A stretch of 64,000 nt of DNA from Paenibacillus senegalimassiliensis (GCF_001486585.1 NZ_LN909046.1:496001-560000); one strand, 5' to 3'; shown: positions 1-7,248, numbered from the stretch's first letter. Made by a program: numbers and translations. The notes: generated from the letters alone by a model not told the origin.

Positions 1-1
1 T

Positions 2-460
2 CCGACAGCAAGTGAGCAGGAGATCCAGCGCACAAAGTTCCTGCTCGGTAAATATACGAAGATGCTGGCGTTGATGAAGGATTTCGAGAACTATGAAGAG
101 GAATTGAAGCAGGTGGCCATCGATGGAGAAGCAGCTCGCCGGGTCGATCAAGAGGATCTGCATGCGGATAAGACGGCCAATGCGACTATCTTGATTGAAA
201 AGCAGCGCTGGGTGTATAAACAGTACCAATTCTATACGCAGCAGATCCGCAGAGCCTGGGGACTGATACAGGATCCGGAAGCAAAGCAGGCGGTTGATTA
301 TCGTTACATCCAGGGGTACTCATATAAGGAGACGTTGCTGTTCTTCCGGCGCAGTTTGAGTGACAGCACTATTCGGCGGAAGATTGGCGAGGGAATGGAG
401 AGCGTAGCTGAGTCGCTGAAGATCATGGGGTTCTTTGAGCAGTATGATGAGAAGTTTTAA
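2..460 (+). CDS. ArpU/RinA-type phage late transcriptional regulator (5' partial)
   Basis: The reading frame is open from base 2, so the gene starts upstream of the window; the ATG at 62 is internal. The visible 152 residues are helical and charged. The C-terminal half (about residues 95-145) resembles a sigma-70 region-4-like helix-turn-helix, with VDYRYIQGYSYKETLLFF followed by a second helix containing STIRRKIGEGM. This is typical of ArpU/RinA regulators, which sit just before the small terminase in Gram-positive phages and switch on late genes. It ends in a strong hairpin terminator at 476-522. The family assignment is by recognition. Its targets are unknown, but the phased TGTCC leaders downstream are candidates. 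Confidence 0.75.
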   Translation, partial: PTASEQEIQRTKFLLGKYTKMLALMKDFENYEEELKQVAIDGEAARRVDQEDLHADKTANATILIEKQRWVYKQYQFYTQQIRRAWGLIQDPEAKQAVDYRYIQGYSYKETLLFFRRSLSDSTIRRKIGEGMESVAESLKIMGFFEQYDEKF

Positions 461-475
461 AAAATGGCTAGGAAA

Positions 476-522
476 AGCGGCAAACTAAGACACGAAATAC
501 AGCCTAATTTGCCGCTATTTTT
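476..522. terminator. Terminator after the ArpU-type gene
   Basis: A perfect 9-bp stem, AGCGGCAAA (476-484) with TTTGCCGCT (508-516), is followed by ATTTTTA. The minus strand also has a T-rich tail, so it may serve both the ArpU gene and the convergent gene at 571-1035. Confidence 0.75.
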
Positions 523-570
523 ACTAGACTAATGTCCTTTGACCCAAGCTTTGATTTTTTAATATTTGTC

Positions 571-1035
571 CTATAACGCTTTGCGCTGATACTCTATAGC
601 ATTAATCTTACTTATTAATCGTTCTTCTAGAACTTTTTCGTCTGACCATTTAATTGTATTTATCTGGGCGACATCAAAATGCATATTTTCAAAGTCAGTT
701 TCTTTGCAAGTTAGAATAACAGACTTTTTTTGTCCTAAAGCATATCCTGCCTCGAGATAAACTCCTGTTTTTTGCTGTGTAAGGTCAGCAATAACCAATT
801 CACTCTTATCTATTTCAGTAAAGATCTCTGGAACAATGAAATTATTATGTTCCTTCACATCAATGAGAATAGGAGTATACATACAGGCTTGTACGGCCTT
901 CATAATTGCTTGCCTTGCAGGTTTCATATCATTGTCGAAAGACATTGCAATGAAGATTTGATTTTGTATAAGCTCCTCAAAGAGGATGTCGTGAATGTTA
1001 AGTTGCTCACGAATGGTTGTATTTAATAGTTTCAT
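571..1035 (-). CDS. Nucleoside 2-deoxyribosyltransferase / TIR-like fold protein
   Basis: 154 residues. A short helical N-terminus (1-25) precedes a Rossmann-like domain: the first strand is QIFIAMSFD, then EIFTEIDKSELVIADLT, then GVYLEAGYALGQKKSVILTC, and finally HFDVAQINTIKW. This order, with an invariant Glu just before GYALG, is the signature of the nucleoside 2-deoxyribosyltransferase-like superfamily. That superfamily is structurally related to TIR NADases and is used as a base- or NAD-cleaving effector in several bacterial immune systems. It starts 2 nt after the stop of the 1038-1424 gene, so the pair is one operon. The fold call is fairly safe. The substrate is unknown, and the role in defence is inferred from the prophage cargo position. 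Confidence 0.65.
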   Translation of the reverse strand: MKLLNTTIREQLNIHDILFEELIQNQIFIAMSFDNDMKPARQAIMKAVQACMYTPILIDVKEHNNFIVPEIFTEIDKSELVIADLTQQKTGVYLEAGYALGQKKSVILTCKETDFENMHFDVAQINTIKWSDEKVLEERLISKINAIEYQRKAL

Positions 1036-1037
1036 AT

Positions 1038-1424
1038 TTATACGTGTGTCATTTTGCTTGACGTTTGGGTTACCGTCACCATCGCTACCAGAAATTCATA
1101 AGGGGAAAGTTGTTTTAGAAACTCCCACACTTTGTTGAAATTGTATGTGTAATATGGTTCGGATGCTTCTTCGCTATACTGTTCTGTTTTCTCAAATTGA
1201 TCAATACTAATCCCTAATGCGTTCATTATTGATACAACATGTCTTACCGATATTTCTTTATAGTGCCATCTTTGTTCTTCTTCATCTCTCTCATTTGCAT
1301 AATGCTCAGATATGAGTATATCTTTAGCTAGTTCTGTTTCAAATTGGTTTATGATGCTAATTTGAAAGCTATTTAACAACTTATCATTCTCTTTGTAGAT
1401 TTTTAACTTGGGATTCAACCTCAA
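1038..1424 (-). CDS. Hypothetical protein, partner of the NDT/TIR-like gene
   Basis: 128 residues, family not recognised. The start is TTG at 1424, with a GGGGG ribosome site 8 nt upstream. The protein is soluble, acidic and helical, with no signal peptide or membrane segment. It contains a DEEEQRWHYKEISVRHVVSI stretch, and residues about 85-115 (YNFNKVWEFLKQLSPYEFLV) are likely amphipathic helices. It is the first gene of a two-gene operon with only 2 nt before the NDT/TIR-like gene, so the two products probably act together, perhaps as sensor or regulator plus effector. That relation is an inference from gene order. Confidence 0.55.
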   Translation of the reverse strand: MRLNPKLKIYKENDKLLNSFQISIINQFETELAKDILISEHYANERDEEEQRWHYKEISVRHVVSIMNALGISIDQFEKTEQYSEEASEPYYTYNFNKVWEFLKQLSPYEFLVAMVTVTQTSSKMTHV

Positions 1425-1562
1425 ATGTAATTCCCCCTAATATTTATGGATACTGATTTTATATGCTCGTTTTAATTAAATATATGACTACAAATCGAAC
1501 GTAACTTGACCCTAAGTTGAACACCATCTGACGGTTTTCCCGTGATACATTAGGAGCATAGA

Positions 1563-1632
1563 AAAAGGCGAGAATGACACGCACGGCTGCACATGCAGCG
1601 AACAACCGGGGCGTAACTCTTCTCGCTTTTTT
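1563..1632. terminator. Long hairpin with T-runs on both strands
   Basis: GCGAGAA (1568-1574) pairs with TTCTCGC (1620-1626). An internal GCTGCA/TGCAGC palindrome lies between them. CTTTTTTC follows on the plus strand and CCTTTTTC on the minus strand. It lies directly behind the stop codon of the 48-residue minus-strand gene. Confidence 0.6.
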
Positions 1633-1635
1633 CTG

Positions 1636-1782
1636 TTACTTGCCGAAGTTTGCTGTGAAAACGGCTATTCTTTCTGGAAGGGTTTCAAATGCATAAAGAA
1701 AACCTTTACTGATGCCAAATACAAATAAGATAATCAAACCGATCATGAATAGCTTCTCTATGTATGTTTCTACACGATACAA
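1636..1782 (-). CDS. Small single-pass membrane protein (48 aa)
   Basis: Start TTG at 1782, with AAAGGAG 9 nt upstream. The product begins with a short polar segment, followed by one hydrophobic helix (about residues 11-25, LFMIGLIILFVFGIS) and an amphipathic tail ending AVFTANFGK. A candidate promoter (TTGATA, 17 nt, TATTCT) precedes it, and a strong hairpin follows the stop, so it appears monocistronic. Family not recognised. Its size, single membrane segment, prophage location and private promoter and terminator resemble type I toxins, but no antitoxin RNA can be demonstrated here. Confidence 0.45.
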   Translation of the reverse strand: MYRVETYIEKLFMIGLIILFVFGISKGFLYAFETLPERIAVFTANFGK

Positions 1783-2074
1783 TACACATTCTCCTTTCCT
1801 TTGGTATCCTTACTTCCAGAATAACCCTTCTAATGAGCAATATCAAAATAGTTAGGAAGAGGGAGAGAATTTAAGCTTTGGATTGCTATCTTCCATGAAT
1901 CAGAAGGTTAGCATTTTGACTCCATTTCTACCAGCTCGTTAAAATGGTTTTGAGCACTCTAGTAACTAAGTACATATTATTTAAAGCAAAGAGCGTAGCG
2001 TTTTTGCGGCGGCCGGTACGGTCGCAATGCTCTGGCCAGACTTTTTGTATATGTGAACTCAATATATAAACTCA

Positions 2075-2110
2075 GGTCGTTCCTTCACTGGAGCGGCCTT
2101 TTCTATTTTT
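2075..2110 (+). terminator. Rho-independent terminator
   Basis: GGTCGTTCC (2075-2083) pairs with GGAGCGGCC (2090-2098), including two G-U pairs, and is followed by TTTTCTATTTTT. It isolates the small genes starting at 2126 from upstream transcription. Confidence 0.6.
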
Positions 2111-2125
2111 CAGGAACGGAGCGTG

Positions 2126-2227
2126 ATGGATATGAATGTGATTCGGTGGTTGATCCAGGTAACAGCAGGCAGGTCAGAGGTTCCGAAGAATCGAGGTGAA
2201 CGGCGGCATGGCAGGGAAACGTCATAA
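2126..2227 (+). CDS. Possible 33-aa leader peptide
   Basis: ATG at 2126 opens a 33-codon frame that overlaps the start of the 47-aa gene in another frame. The upstream GGAACGGAG could be a ribosome site. No family is recognised. It could act only by translational coupling to the next gene; the evidence is weak. Confidence 0.2.
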   Translation: MDMNVIRWLIQVTAGRSEVPKNRGERRHGRETS

Positions 2228-2351
2228 GTTACAACGTCCAAGATCGGAGCCGAAGCAGCCGGCGAAGTGCAAGAACTGCATGTGGGGAGCCTGGACGGGG
2301 ACTAAGCAGTTCTGTTCGAAGCAGAGGTGTGTAAAGTTGCAGAAAACTTGA
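2208..2351 (+). CDS. Small Cys-rich phage protein (47 aa)
   Basis: ATG at 2208 with GAGGTG 9 nt upstream. The product is basic (starts MAGKRHKLQRPRSEPKQ) and carries CKNCMWGAWTGTKQFCSKQRC, a CxxC...CxxxxC arrangement typical of a small zinc knuckle. Such 40-60 residue zinc-ribbon proteins are common in the early and middle regions of Gram-positive prophages, where their role is generally unknown. It may bind metal and nucleic acid. The reading is supported by the start context and the motif, not by a named family. Confidence 0.5.
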   Translation: MAGKRHKLQRPRSEPKQPAKCKNCMWGAWTGTKQFCSKQRCVKLQKT

Positions 2352-2402
2352 TTCATATAGAATTTGGTTGCAACAAGTAAATCCCTTCGGATGGCGGTAA
2401 TT

Positions 2403-2627
2403 TTATGTGATGCTTTTGAAAATAGCCTCACCTATGAAAAAAACAGAAAGAAATAAAAATATGTAAACTATAAGTCTGAAGTAATCAGGATCATTATATT
2501 TAGATACCGGGGTTGTTCCTCTGCGCTTATGTAACAATCTCGCTCCTCTCTCAAGCAAAAGCATAAGGATTGCGCCGATAGTACAAATAGAACTTAACAC
2601 GATGGCATCTAGCCAAATATCATTCAA
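2403..2627 (-). CDS. Small two-helix membrane protein (74 aa)
   Basis: TTG start at 2627 with GGAGG 7 nt upstream (AGGAGGACTTTCC). Two hydrophobic helices are visible, at about residues 8-26 (AIVLSSICTIGAILMLLL) and 50-68 (FRLIVYIFLFLSVFFIGEA), separated by a basic loop (RGARLLHKRR). This suggests a hairpin membrane protein with the loop in the cytoplasm. No family is recognised. It is convergent with the 47-aa gene and belongs to the prophage accessory block. Confidence 0.5.
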   Translation of the reverse strand: MNDIWLDAIVLSSICTIGAILMLLLERGARLLHKRRGTTPVSKYNDPDYFRLIVYIFLFLSVFFIGEAIFKSIT

Positions 2628-2786
2628 GGAAAGTCCTCCTTCGAGTAAACATACTGTTATTCTATACGGATTAGAATGAAAAACAATTCAACAATTATTC
2701 TAAGTAATTCTGCAGTTAGCAGCAATGTTTTAAGAAGGAAATTCCTTCCTGATGTCGAAATGTGATGTCAAAGGAGGGGGATATTA

Positions 2787-3350
2787 ATGGAGTTTTGGAC
2801 TTTAGTTGTTACAATAATAACGGCCGGAACGGGAATTTTGTTCAATTTTCTTTTGTGGCGGGCAAGTAAGAGTAGTGCAGAAGCAGCTCGGAAAAGTGCT
2901 GAATCAGCGGATAAGGGGGCTATTGCAGCAGATAAAAGTGCTATAGTCGCTGAAGAAACACTAAAGTTTAGTAAGCAACAACAAACTCGGTTAGACACAG
3001 AAAAAGAAATAATGAGCAGGGAGTATCAAGTCAGGTATCGTAAAGATGCTAAATATCTTTATGATGTATTAAGAGGTATTAGTGATGGTAGGCCTAATAT
3101 ACTTGCAATTCAAAAAGGGTATAACATTGGTCAACCCACACCTTATGAACTTACCCAATATTTTAACGAAGAACAAAGAAAGTATATCCCGGAAATTTGG
3201 AGAAGCTTCTTAGAGCATTACAGTTGTCATTGGATGGATAATATGACCGGTGAAGTCACTCGATCGAAGTTTGATTTAAACGTTGGTTACGTAAAAACAA
3301 TGGCTGCAAACTCAGCGAATGAAATTGGAGAACTGATAAAGAAGCTTTGA
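2787..3350 (+). CDS. Membrane-anchored coiled-coil protein, unknown function
   Basis: 187 residues. ATG at 2787 follows AAAGGAGGGGG at good spacing. An N-terminal membrane helix (about residues 5-26) is followed by an Ala/Ser-rich coiled coil (residues about 29-75, with SAEAARKSAESADKGAIAAD) and a soluble domain (80-187). The layout of helix, coiled coil and soluble helical domain is shared with the next gene (putAbiC-like), although the sequences are not obviously homologous. It is followed by its own terminator. Not recognised; a role in phage exclusion is only suggested by the neighbours. Confidence 0.6.
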   Translation: MEFWTLVVTIITAGTGILFNFLLWRASKSSAEAARKSAESADKGAIAADKSAIVAEETLKFSKQQQTRLDTEKEIMSREYQVRYRKDAKYLYDVLRGISDGRPNILAIQKGYNIGQPTPYELTQYFNEEQRKYIPEIWRSFLEHYSCHWMDNMTGEVTRSKFDLNVGYVKTMAANSANEIGELIKKL

Positions 3351-3370
3351 GCACCTTTAGGTGCTTTTTC
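3350..3370 (+). terminator. Terminator of the 2787-3350 gene
   Basis: AGCACC TTTA GGTGCT followed by TTTTTC begins on the last base of the stop codon. Confidence 0.8.
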
Positions 3371-3556
3371 TTTTGCCTTTTACAGGCACGTATGTTCCGG
3401 GTGTCCGATTGTGGGCAGAGGTTCGTAGAGTTGCTGTACGGCTCTGTCCGTCGTTCCTGTGTATGTGAAACCAACTCAACACAACCTATCCCTTGACCAT
3501 TATCATTTATTGTCTGATACTGGAAGGTGTTATTCCAGAATATAGGGAGTGGTTAT

Positions 3557-4312
3557 GTGAAAAAGAAACATATTGTCTTCGTATCTCTTGGTATATTTTT
3601 AGCGTGGGCTTTGTCGGCAATACTGATAGTATTATTTATTGATGAAGACTTTCGTGGCGCTGCTGGTGATATGTTTGGGGCTGTGAACGCGCTGTTTTCG
3701 GGCTTTGCTTTTGCAGGACTTATTTATACCATTTCAGTACAGAGACAAGAACTGAAGGAGCAGAAAAGAGCTATAGAAATGCAAACGGAAGAGCTATCAC
3801 TTCAAAGAAAGGCTATTGAGATGCAGACTGAAGAGTTAAGGATGCAGCGAGAGGAAGCTGCCCGATCAGCGGATCAACTTGAGATTCAGCAGGGTCTAAT
3901 GAGCTTTCAAATAGTGATGACAACGATAAATGAATTAATAAAGATTAAAAACAAGCGGATTGAACTCATAGGTTTTCTAAGCGATGATAAAGATTTTAAG
4001 GGAGTAAAAGCGTTGTCGAAGATGGTTATAAACAATAGAGAAAGAAATATACCATTTACCAAAGATCAGGAAGTACTTCAGAACTACTTTAATTCATTTT
4101 TCTATATTTTGCAGTATATCGTGAATTCAGACTTAGATTTAGAGAAAAAGAAAGTACTTGGAAAAATGTTAGATATGGATACATCGGATGCAGAGATATA
4201 TATTTTATATTCAGCATTTTTCGACGATCAATACAGGTTATCGCTATTAAATCAATTTTTTAATGAAAGGTACAAAAAGAATAGTGATTTGATACTAAGA
4301 TCATCTATATAG
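3557..4312 (+). CDS. putAbiC-like putative phage abortive infection protein
   Basis: 251 residues from GTG 3557, which has GGGAG 7 nt upstream; an in-frame start at 3527 lacks a ribosome site. Membrane helices lie at about residues 5-27 and 40-57, the second within GDMFGAVNALFSGFAFAGLI. A long coiled coil follows, with the duplicated heptad block KAIEMQTEEL appearing twice, and then a helical C-terminal domain. A GD-F-G motif in the second helix followed by a Q/R/E coiled coil is typical of the putAbiC family (putative phage abortive infection proteins). The family name rests on recognition. Membrane location is clear; trigger and mechanism are unknown. Confidence 0.6.
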   Translation: MKKKHIVFVSLGIFLAWALSAILIVLFIDEDFRGAAGDMFGAVNALFSGFAFAGLIYTISVQRQELKEQKRAIEMQTEELSLQRKAIEMQTEELRMQREEAARSADQLEIQQGLMSFQIVMTTINELIKIKNKRIELIGFLSDDKDFKGVKALSKMVINNRERNIPFTKDQEVLQNYFNSFFYILQYIVNSDLDLEKKKVLGKMLDMDTSDAEIYILYSAFFDDQYRLSLLNQFFNERYKKNSDLILRSSI

Positions 4313-4343
4313 GTGGTCTATTTTAAATTTTAAGGTGGTTTCA

Positions 4344-4541
4344 ATGAATATAAAAATCATTTCTATTAATCAAATCAACGCAGCAGCCTACAACCCGCGT
4401 ATTGAGCTTCAGCCCGGAGATTCGGAGTACGAGAAGCTGCGGCGAAGCATCGAATCCTTCGTTACGTGGAGCCTCTGGAACGAGCGCACCGGCAACATGG
4501 TTGGCGGACATCAGCGCTATAAGATTATGTTGAATGAGTAG
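4344..4541 (+). pseudogene. Remnant of a ParB-like nuclease-domain protein
   Basis: Start ATG 4344 after AAGGTGG. The 65 residues match only the N-terminal ParB/sulfiredoxin-like fold: INQINAAAYNPR at the front and NMVGGHQRYKIMLNE at the end, where the frame stops. Phage homologues usually continue into a DNA methylase. In the middle, the expected YVEPL motif is present in the other frame (TAC GTG GAG CCT CTG at about 4464-4478), while the open frame reads VTWSL. This suggests two small compensating deletions. Most likely a non-functional remnant. Confidence 0.6.
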
Positions 4542-4667
4542 GGGCGACTGCTTAAGGAGCTGTAGAAGGGTGAACTCTAATTTAGGAAATGTTGTTGAAA
4601 TAAAGAGGGAGTAGGCGCCCCTTGTCGAAATTATGAGTAAAAGACATGCTTCGAAAGGGTGTGCAAG

Positions 4668-6152
4668 TTGGATATTAATCACGCAATTCAGTTTGTTGTA
4701 GATGAAGTCGAGTCTCCGGCACTTGAACATTCTTTACTAGAAAAGGAGTTTAAAAATAAGGTAACTCGTTCCAAGACTGTGGTCCACCGAATGAAAAAAA
4801 TTGGAGACCTTGCGAGATACCTTAAGCGTTTTGAAACTATTCCACCAGTAGGTGATCCTAAGAGGAGGCTCTATGATCGATTCAAATCATTGGGCCTAAA
4901 AACATACGAAGATCTTTACCCAGAATTCATCAAGATATTTGCTCAAGGAATTGATGATGTAACCGTACTTGATGATTTTATTATTGGCAAGGATTATTCA
5001 TCTTGGGATATTTCAATTTTCTCGCAAACCTATGATACTCAATCGGGGATCTACTTAATCGGAGACGAGCCTAATTACCAGGCTATTTTTATCAAAGCTA
5101 CGTTCACTGATGGAAAATATCCGAACGAGTGGATCCAGAAGTATGATGTTCTTAAATACTATATGTACAGCTTGAAGAACGTTTTCAAATCCGATTACAA
5201 ATACAATGCTGCTATCATTAATTCTCCTAAATATGGAGTTCCGATTTATGTTTTTGAAAAGCAGGCTGAAAAATGCTCTTTAAAAGGCATCTACAAATAT
5301 GAGAGAGATGAAGCGGACCCGGTTAATGGTTCAAAGTGGTTTGTACTGAAAAAGCTAAACTCGCTTGATATTAATAAAGCAGTTACTCTTCGTGAGTATG
5401 AGCAGGAAGTAAATAAGCAAGTTTCTGTATCAAGGACACGTAACAAAACTGAGCGTCGCGAAAGACTCAAGACAGCTCCGAAAGCCCCAGGGACTGTTTC
5501 AGTTACCTCTACCCAATTCGTGAGAAACGGTGATGTGATCGTTGAGGTTCTGGAAAGGGCAAAGGGGATATGTGAAGACTGTAGAAGACCAGCTCCATTC
5601 TTGAGAAAGGACCTTACTCCATACCTCGAGGTCCATCATATTAAGCCGCTATCAGAAGGGGGGGAGGATACGGTTGAGAATGCAAAAGCGCTTTGTCCTA
5701 ACTGTCATAGAGCCGCACATCATGCTGCTGATATAGTCACGGTCACGGCAGCAATCATACGAAAGGATAATACAGTTCTAATTGCTCAGCGGGGAGGCAC
5801 TGGTGATATAGCTGGTAAGTGGGAGTTTCCAGGGGGCAAAGTAGAGGAAGGGGAAAGTCTAGAACAGTGTCTTCGTAGAGAAATAAAAGAAGAACTCGGT
5901 GTTAATATAAAGGTACAAAGATATTTTGGAGAAAGTATTTTCCAGAGTACAGCTCGGACATACAGAATTATGGCTTTCATGGCCAAGTTAATAAGTGGCG
6001 ATCTTAATCCATCTGAGCATAGTGGATTAAAGTGGGTCACTGTTTCGGAACTTGATCAATATCAGTTTTTGCCAGCCGATGAGATATTCGTTGATCAGTT
6101 AAAGAGATTAGCCAAAAAAAAGAAGAGCAGAATTTCGATTTCGTCCACATAG
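4668..6152 (+). CDS. SRA-like / HNH endonuclease / Nudix (MutT) fusion, candidate type IV restriction enzyme
   Basis: 494 residues from TTG 4668 (AAAGGGTG about 6 nt upstream); GTG 4659 is an alternative. Three parts are visible. Residues about 100-235 resemble the SRA-like modified-base reader of McrA-type enzymes: DYSSWDISIF, GKYPNEW, then GVPIYVFE and GSKWFVLKKL. Residues about 285-352 form an HNH nuclease with zinc Cys pairs (CEDC at 302, CPNCH at 343) and the catalytic LEVHHIKPLSEGGED. Residues about 356-480 form a complete Nudix hydrolase, with G-x5-E-x7-REIKEELG at about 390-412, close to MutT 8-oxo-dGTPases. There is no stop or frameshift between the parts. The likely role is cleavage of modified (phage) DNA plus hydrolysis of modified nucleotides. 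The reader-domain call is the least certain. Confidence 0.7.
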   Translation: MDINHAIQFVVDEVESPALEHSLLEKEFKNKVTRSKTVVHRMKKIGDLARYLKRFETIPPVGDPKRRLYDRFKSLGLKTYEDLYPEFIKIFAQGIDDVTVLDDFIIGKDYSSWDISIFSQTYDTQSGIYLIGDEPNYQAIFIKATFTDGKYPNEWIQKYDVLKYYMYSLKNVFKSDYKYNAAIINSPKYGVPIYVFEKQAEKCSLKGIYKYERDEADPVNGSKWFVLKKLNSLDINKAVTLREYEQEVNKQVSVSRTRNKTERRERLKTAPKAPGTVSVTSTQFVRNGDVIVEVLERAKGICEDCRRPAPFLRKDLTPYLEVHHIKPLSEGGEDTVENAKALCPNCHRAAHHAADIVTVTAAIIRKDNTVLIAQRGGTGDIAGKWEFPGGKVEEGESLEQCLRREIKEELGVNIKVQRYFGESIFQSTARTYRIMAFMAKLISGDLNPSEHSGLKWVTVSELDQYQFLPADEIFVDQLKRLAKKKKSRISISST

Positions 6153-6200
6153 ACGGGATCTTTTCTTTTTAATTCAGACACGGAGGTGGTGATACATGTA

Positions 6201-6770
6201 ATGGCTAGAGAACGTAGCCCAGAACGGGACAAAGCAAAACAGATGTGGATAGAGAGCATCGGGACGATGAAGCTTAAGGACATCGCTGCTGCTCTTACTA
6301 TAGGCGAGACTCAAGTCCGGAAATGGAAGAGTCAGGACAAATGGGCCGCCGAACTCAATACTAACGTTACCAATGAATCGAAAGGTAACGTTACTAAACG
6401 TGGAGCTCCCAAAGGGAACAAAAACGCCGTAGGCAATCGGGGCGGTGCTCCACCAGGCAATCAGAACGCCAAGGGTAATCGTGGTGGGAAAGGTGGGCCC
6501 GCAGGTAACAAGAAGGCGGTCACTACCGGTGAGTATGAAAGTATTTGGATGGATGCGCTTGAAGAAGATGAGCAGGAACTGGTCGATCAGATTGATACGG
6601 ATCCGGTCCAGCAGGCCGACGAGGCTATCAGGCTGTTGACGATCCGTGAGCGGCGTATGCTTCAGCGAATATCCAAGCTTATGAACGGCCTGACCGAGAA
6701 GCAGCGGCGGCTGCTTCAGGAACTCAATTATTCATCACCGGGGGTCAATCATCTGATAGTATTAATTTAA
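6201..6770 (+). CDS. Phage terminase small subunit, C-terminally truncated
   Basis: ATG 6201 follows GGAGGTGGTGAT. The N-terminus (MARERSPERDKAKQMW, then LKDIAAALTIGETQVRKWKSQDKW) is the helix-turn-helix DNA-binding part of PBSX-type small terminases. It is followed by the usual low-complexity GAPKGNKNAVGNRGG linker, and then GEYESIWMDAL and RLLTIRERRMLQRI of the oligomerisation region. The normal protein is somewhat longer and is followed by the large terminase. Here the frame breaks after LTEKQRRLLQELN and ends in 15 unrelated codons that lie inside a tail-fibre fragment. The prophage therefore lacks DNA packaging. Confidence 0.8.
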   Translation: MARERSPERDKAKQMWIESIGTMKLKDIAAALTIGETQVRKWKSQDKWAAELNTNVTNESKGNVTKRGAPKGNKNAVGNRGGAPPGNQNAKGNRGGKGGPAGNKKAVTTGEYESIWMDALEEDEQELVDQIDTDPVQQADEAIRLLTIRERRMLQRISKLMNGLTEKQRRLLQELNYSSPGVNHLIVLI

Positions 6771-7073
6771 CTGCTACACCTGTAAAAGTCGGTGCGGTCA
6801 AAGTATATCTTAGTGCTACGTACCACGTGTCTTTTGGTTTGTATTGTAGTAACGCTAATGCCAGGGCAAAAATATACGTTAATGGCAATCCGGTCAGCGA
6901 AGAATACGTAGCTAATCCTAGTACCCATGTAAATCAAGTATTCCAGCTAATGGGGGAGATACAATAGAGATATGGATGTTACGCGGTTGGGGCTAACGCC
7001 CGTGGATACTACAATGTATTTAGAGTTGGAATTAATCCAGCTAATTGTATATTTGGAGAAAACATAGTCTTAT
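6731..7073 (+). pseudogene. Tail-fibre C-terminal fragment fused behind the small terminase
   Basis: One frame off from the terminase tail, translation gives FITGGQSSDSINLTATPVKV and then KIYVNGNPVSEEYVANPST. After a shift it gives GGDTIEIWML, and after another shift ARGYYNVFRVGINPANCIFG followed by a stop at 7073. This is the beta-rich receptor-binding end of a phage tail fibre, broken by at least two frameshifts. It is followed by the same ACGAAGGGTGTTGACAATGA junction that follows the other fibre genes. The fragment marks the right edge of a large deletion. Confidence 0.6.
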
Positions 7074-7133
7074 AATTATTTTTAACGAAGGGTGTTGACA
7101 ATGATCAGCATCCCACCTTAGGTTAAATATTTC

Positions 7134-7199
7134 TGTCCCCTTCATGTCCGCTAACTGTCCGCAATAAGGCCGATAGATACCTAATACCTCCGCTAGAAT
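7134..7199 (+). promoter_or_regulatory. Tail-fibre leader, copy 1: three phased TGTCC boxes and a -10
   Basis: TGTCC at 7134, 7145 and 7156 (exactly 11 bp apart). TAGAAT lies at 7194-7199, 38 bp from the start of the last box. No -35 consensus is seen. Same layout as the copies at 9442 and 12351, which suggests an activator-dependent late promoter. Confidence 0.55.
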
Positions 7200-7248
7200 G
7201 AAGGTAACAGATAACTGTTGCTAAATAAACTTGCAGGGGGAAATTAGA

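Noticed and set aside
772..1026. 84-codon plus-strand frame antisense to the NDT/TIR-like gene
   Set aside because: Codon content fits a shadow of the minus-strand gene; no ribosome site.
1990..2060. GC-rich palindromic stretch (GCGGCGGCCGGTACGGTCGC) as a structured RNA
   Set aside because: A local stem can be drawn but there is no promoter, conserved neighbour or T-run that would define a transcript.
2222..2431. 69-codon minus-strand frame overlapping the Cys-rich small gene
   Set aside because: No ribosome site and it overlaps two better-supported small genes.
6445..6639. 64-codon frame in the low-complexity linker of the small terminase
   Set aside because: Produced by the repetitive GGN/AAC codons of the linker in another frame.
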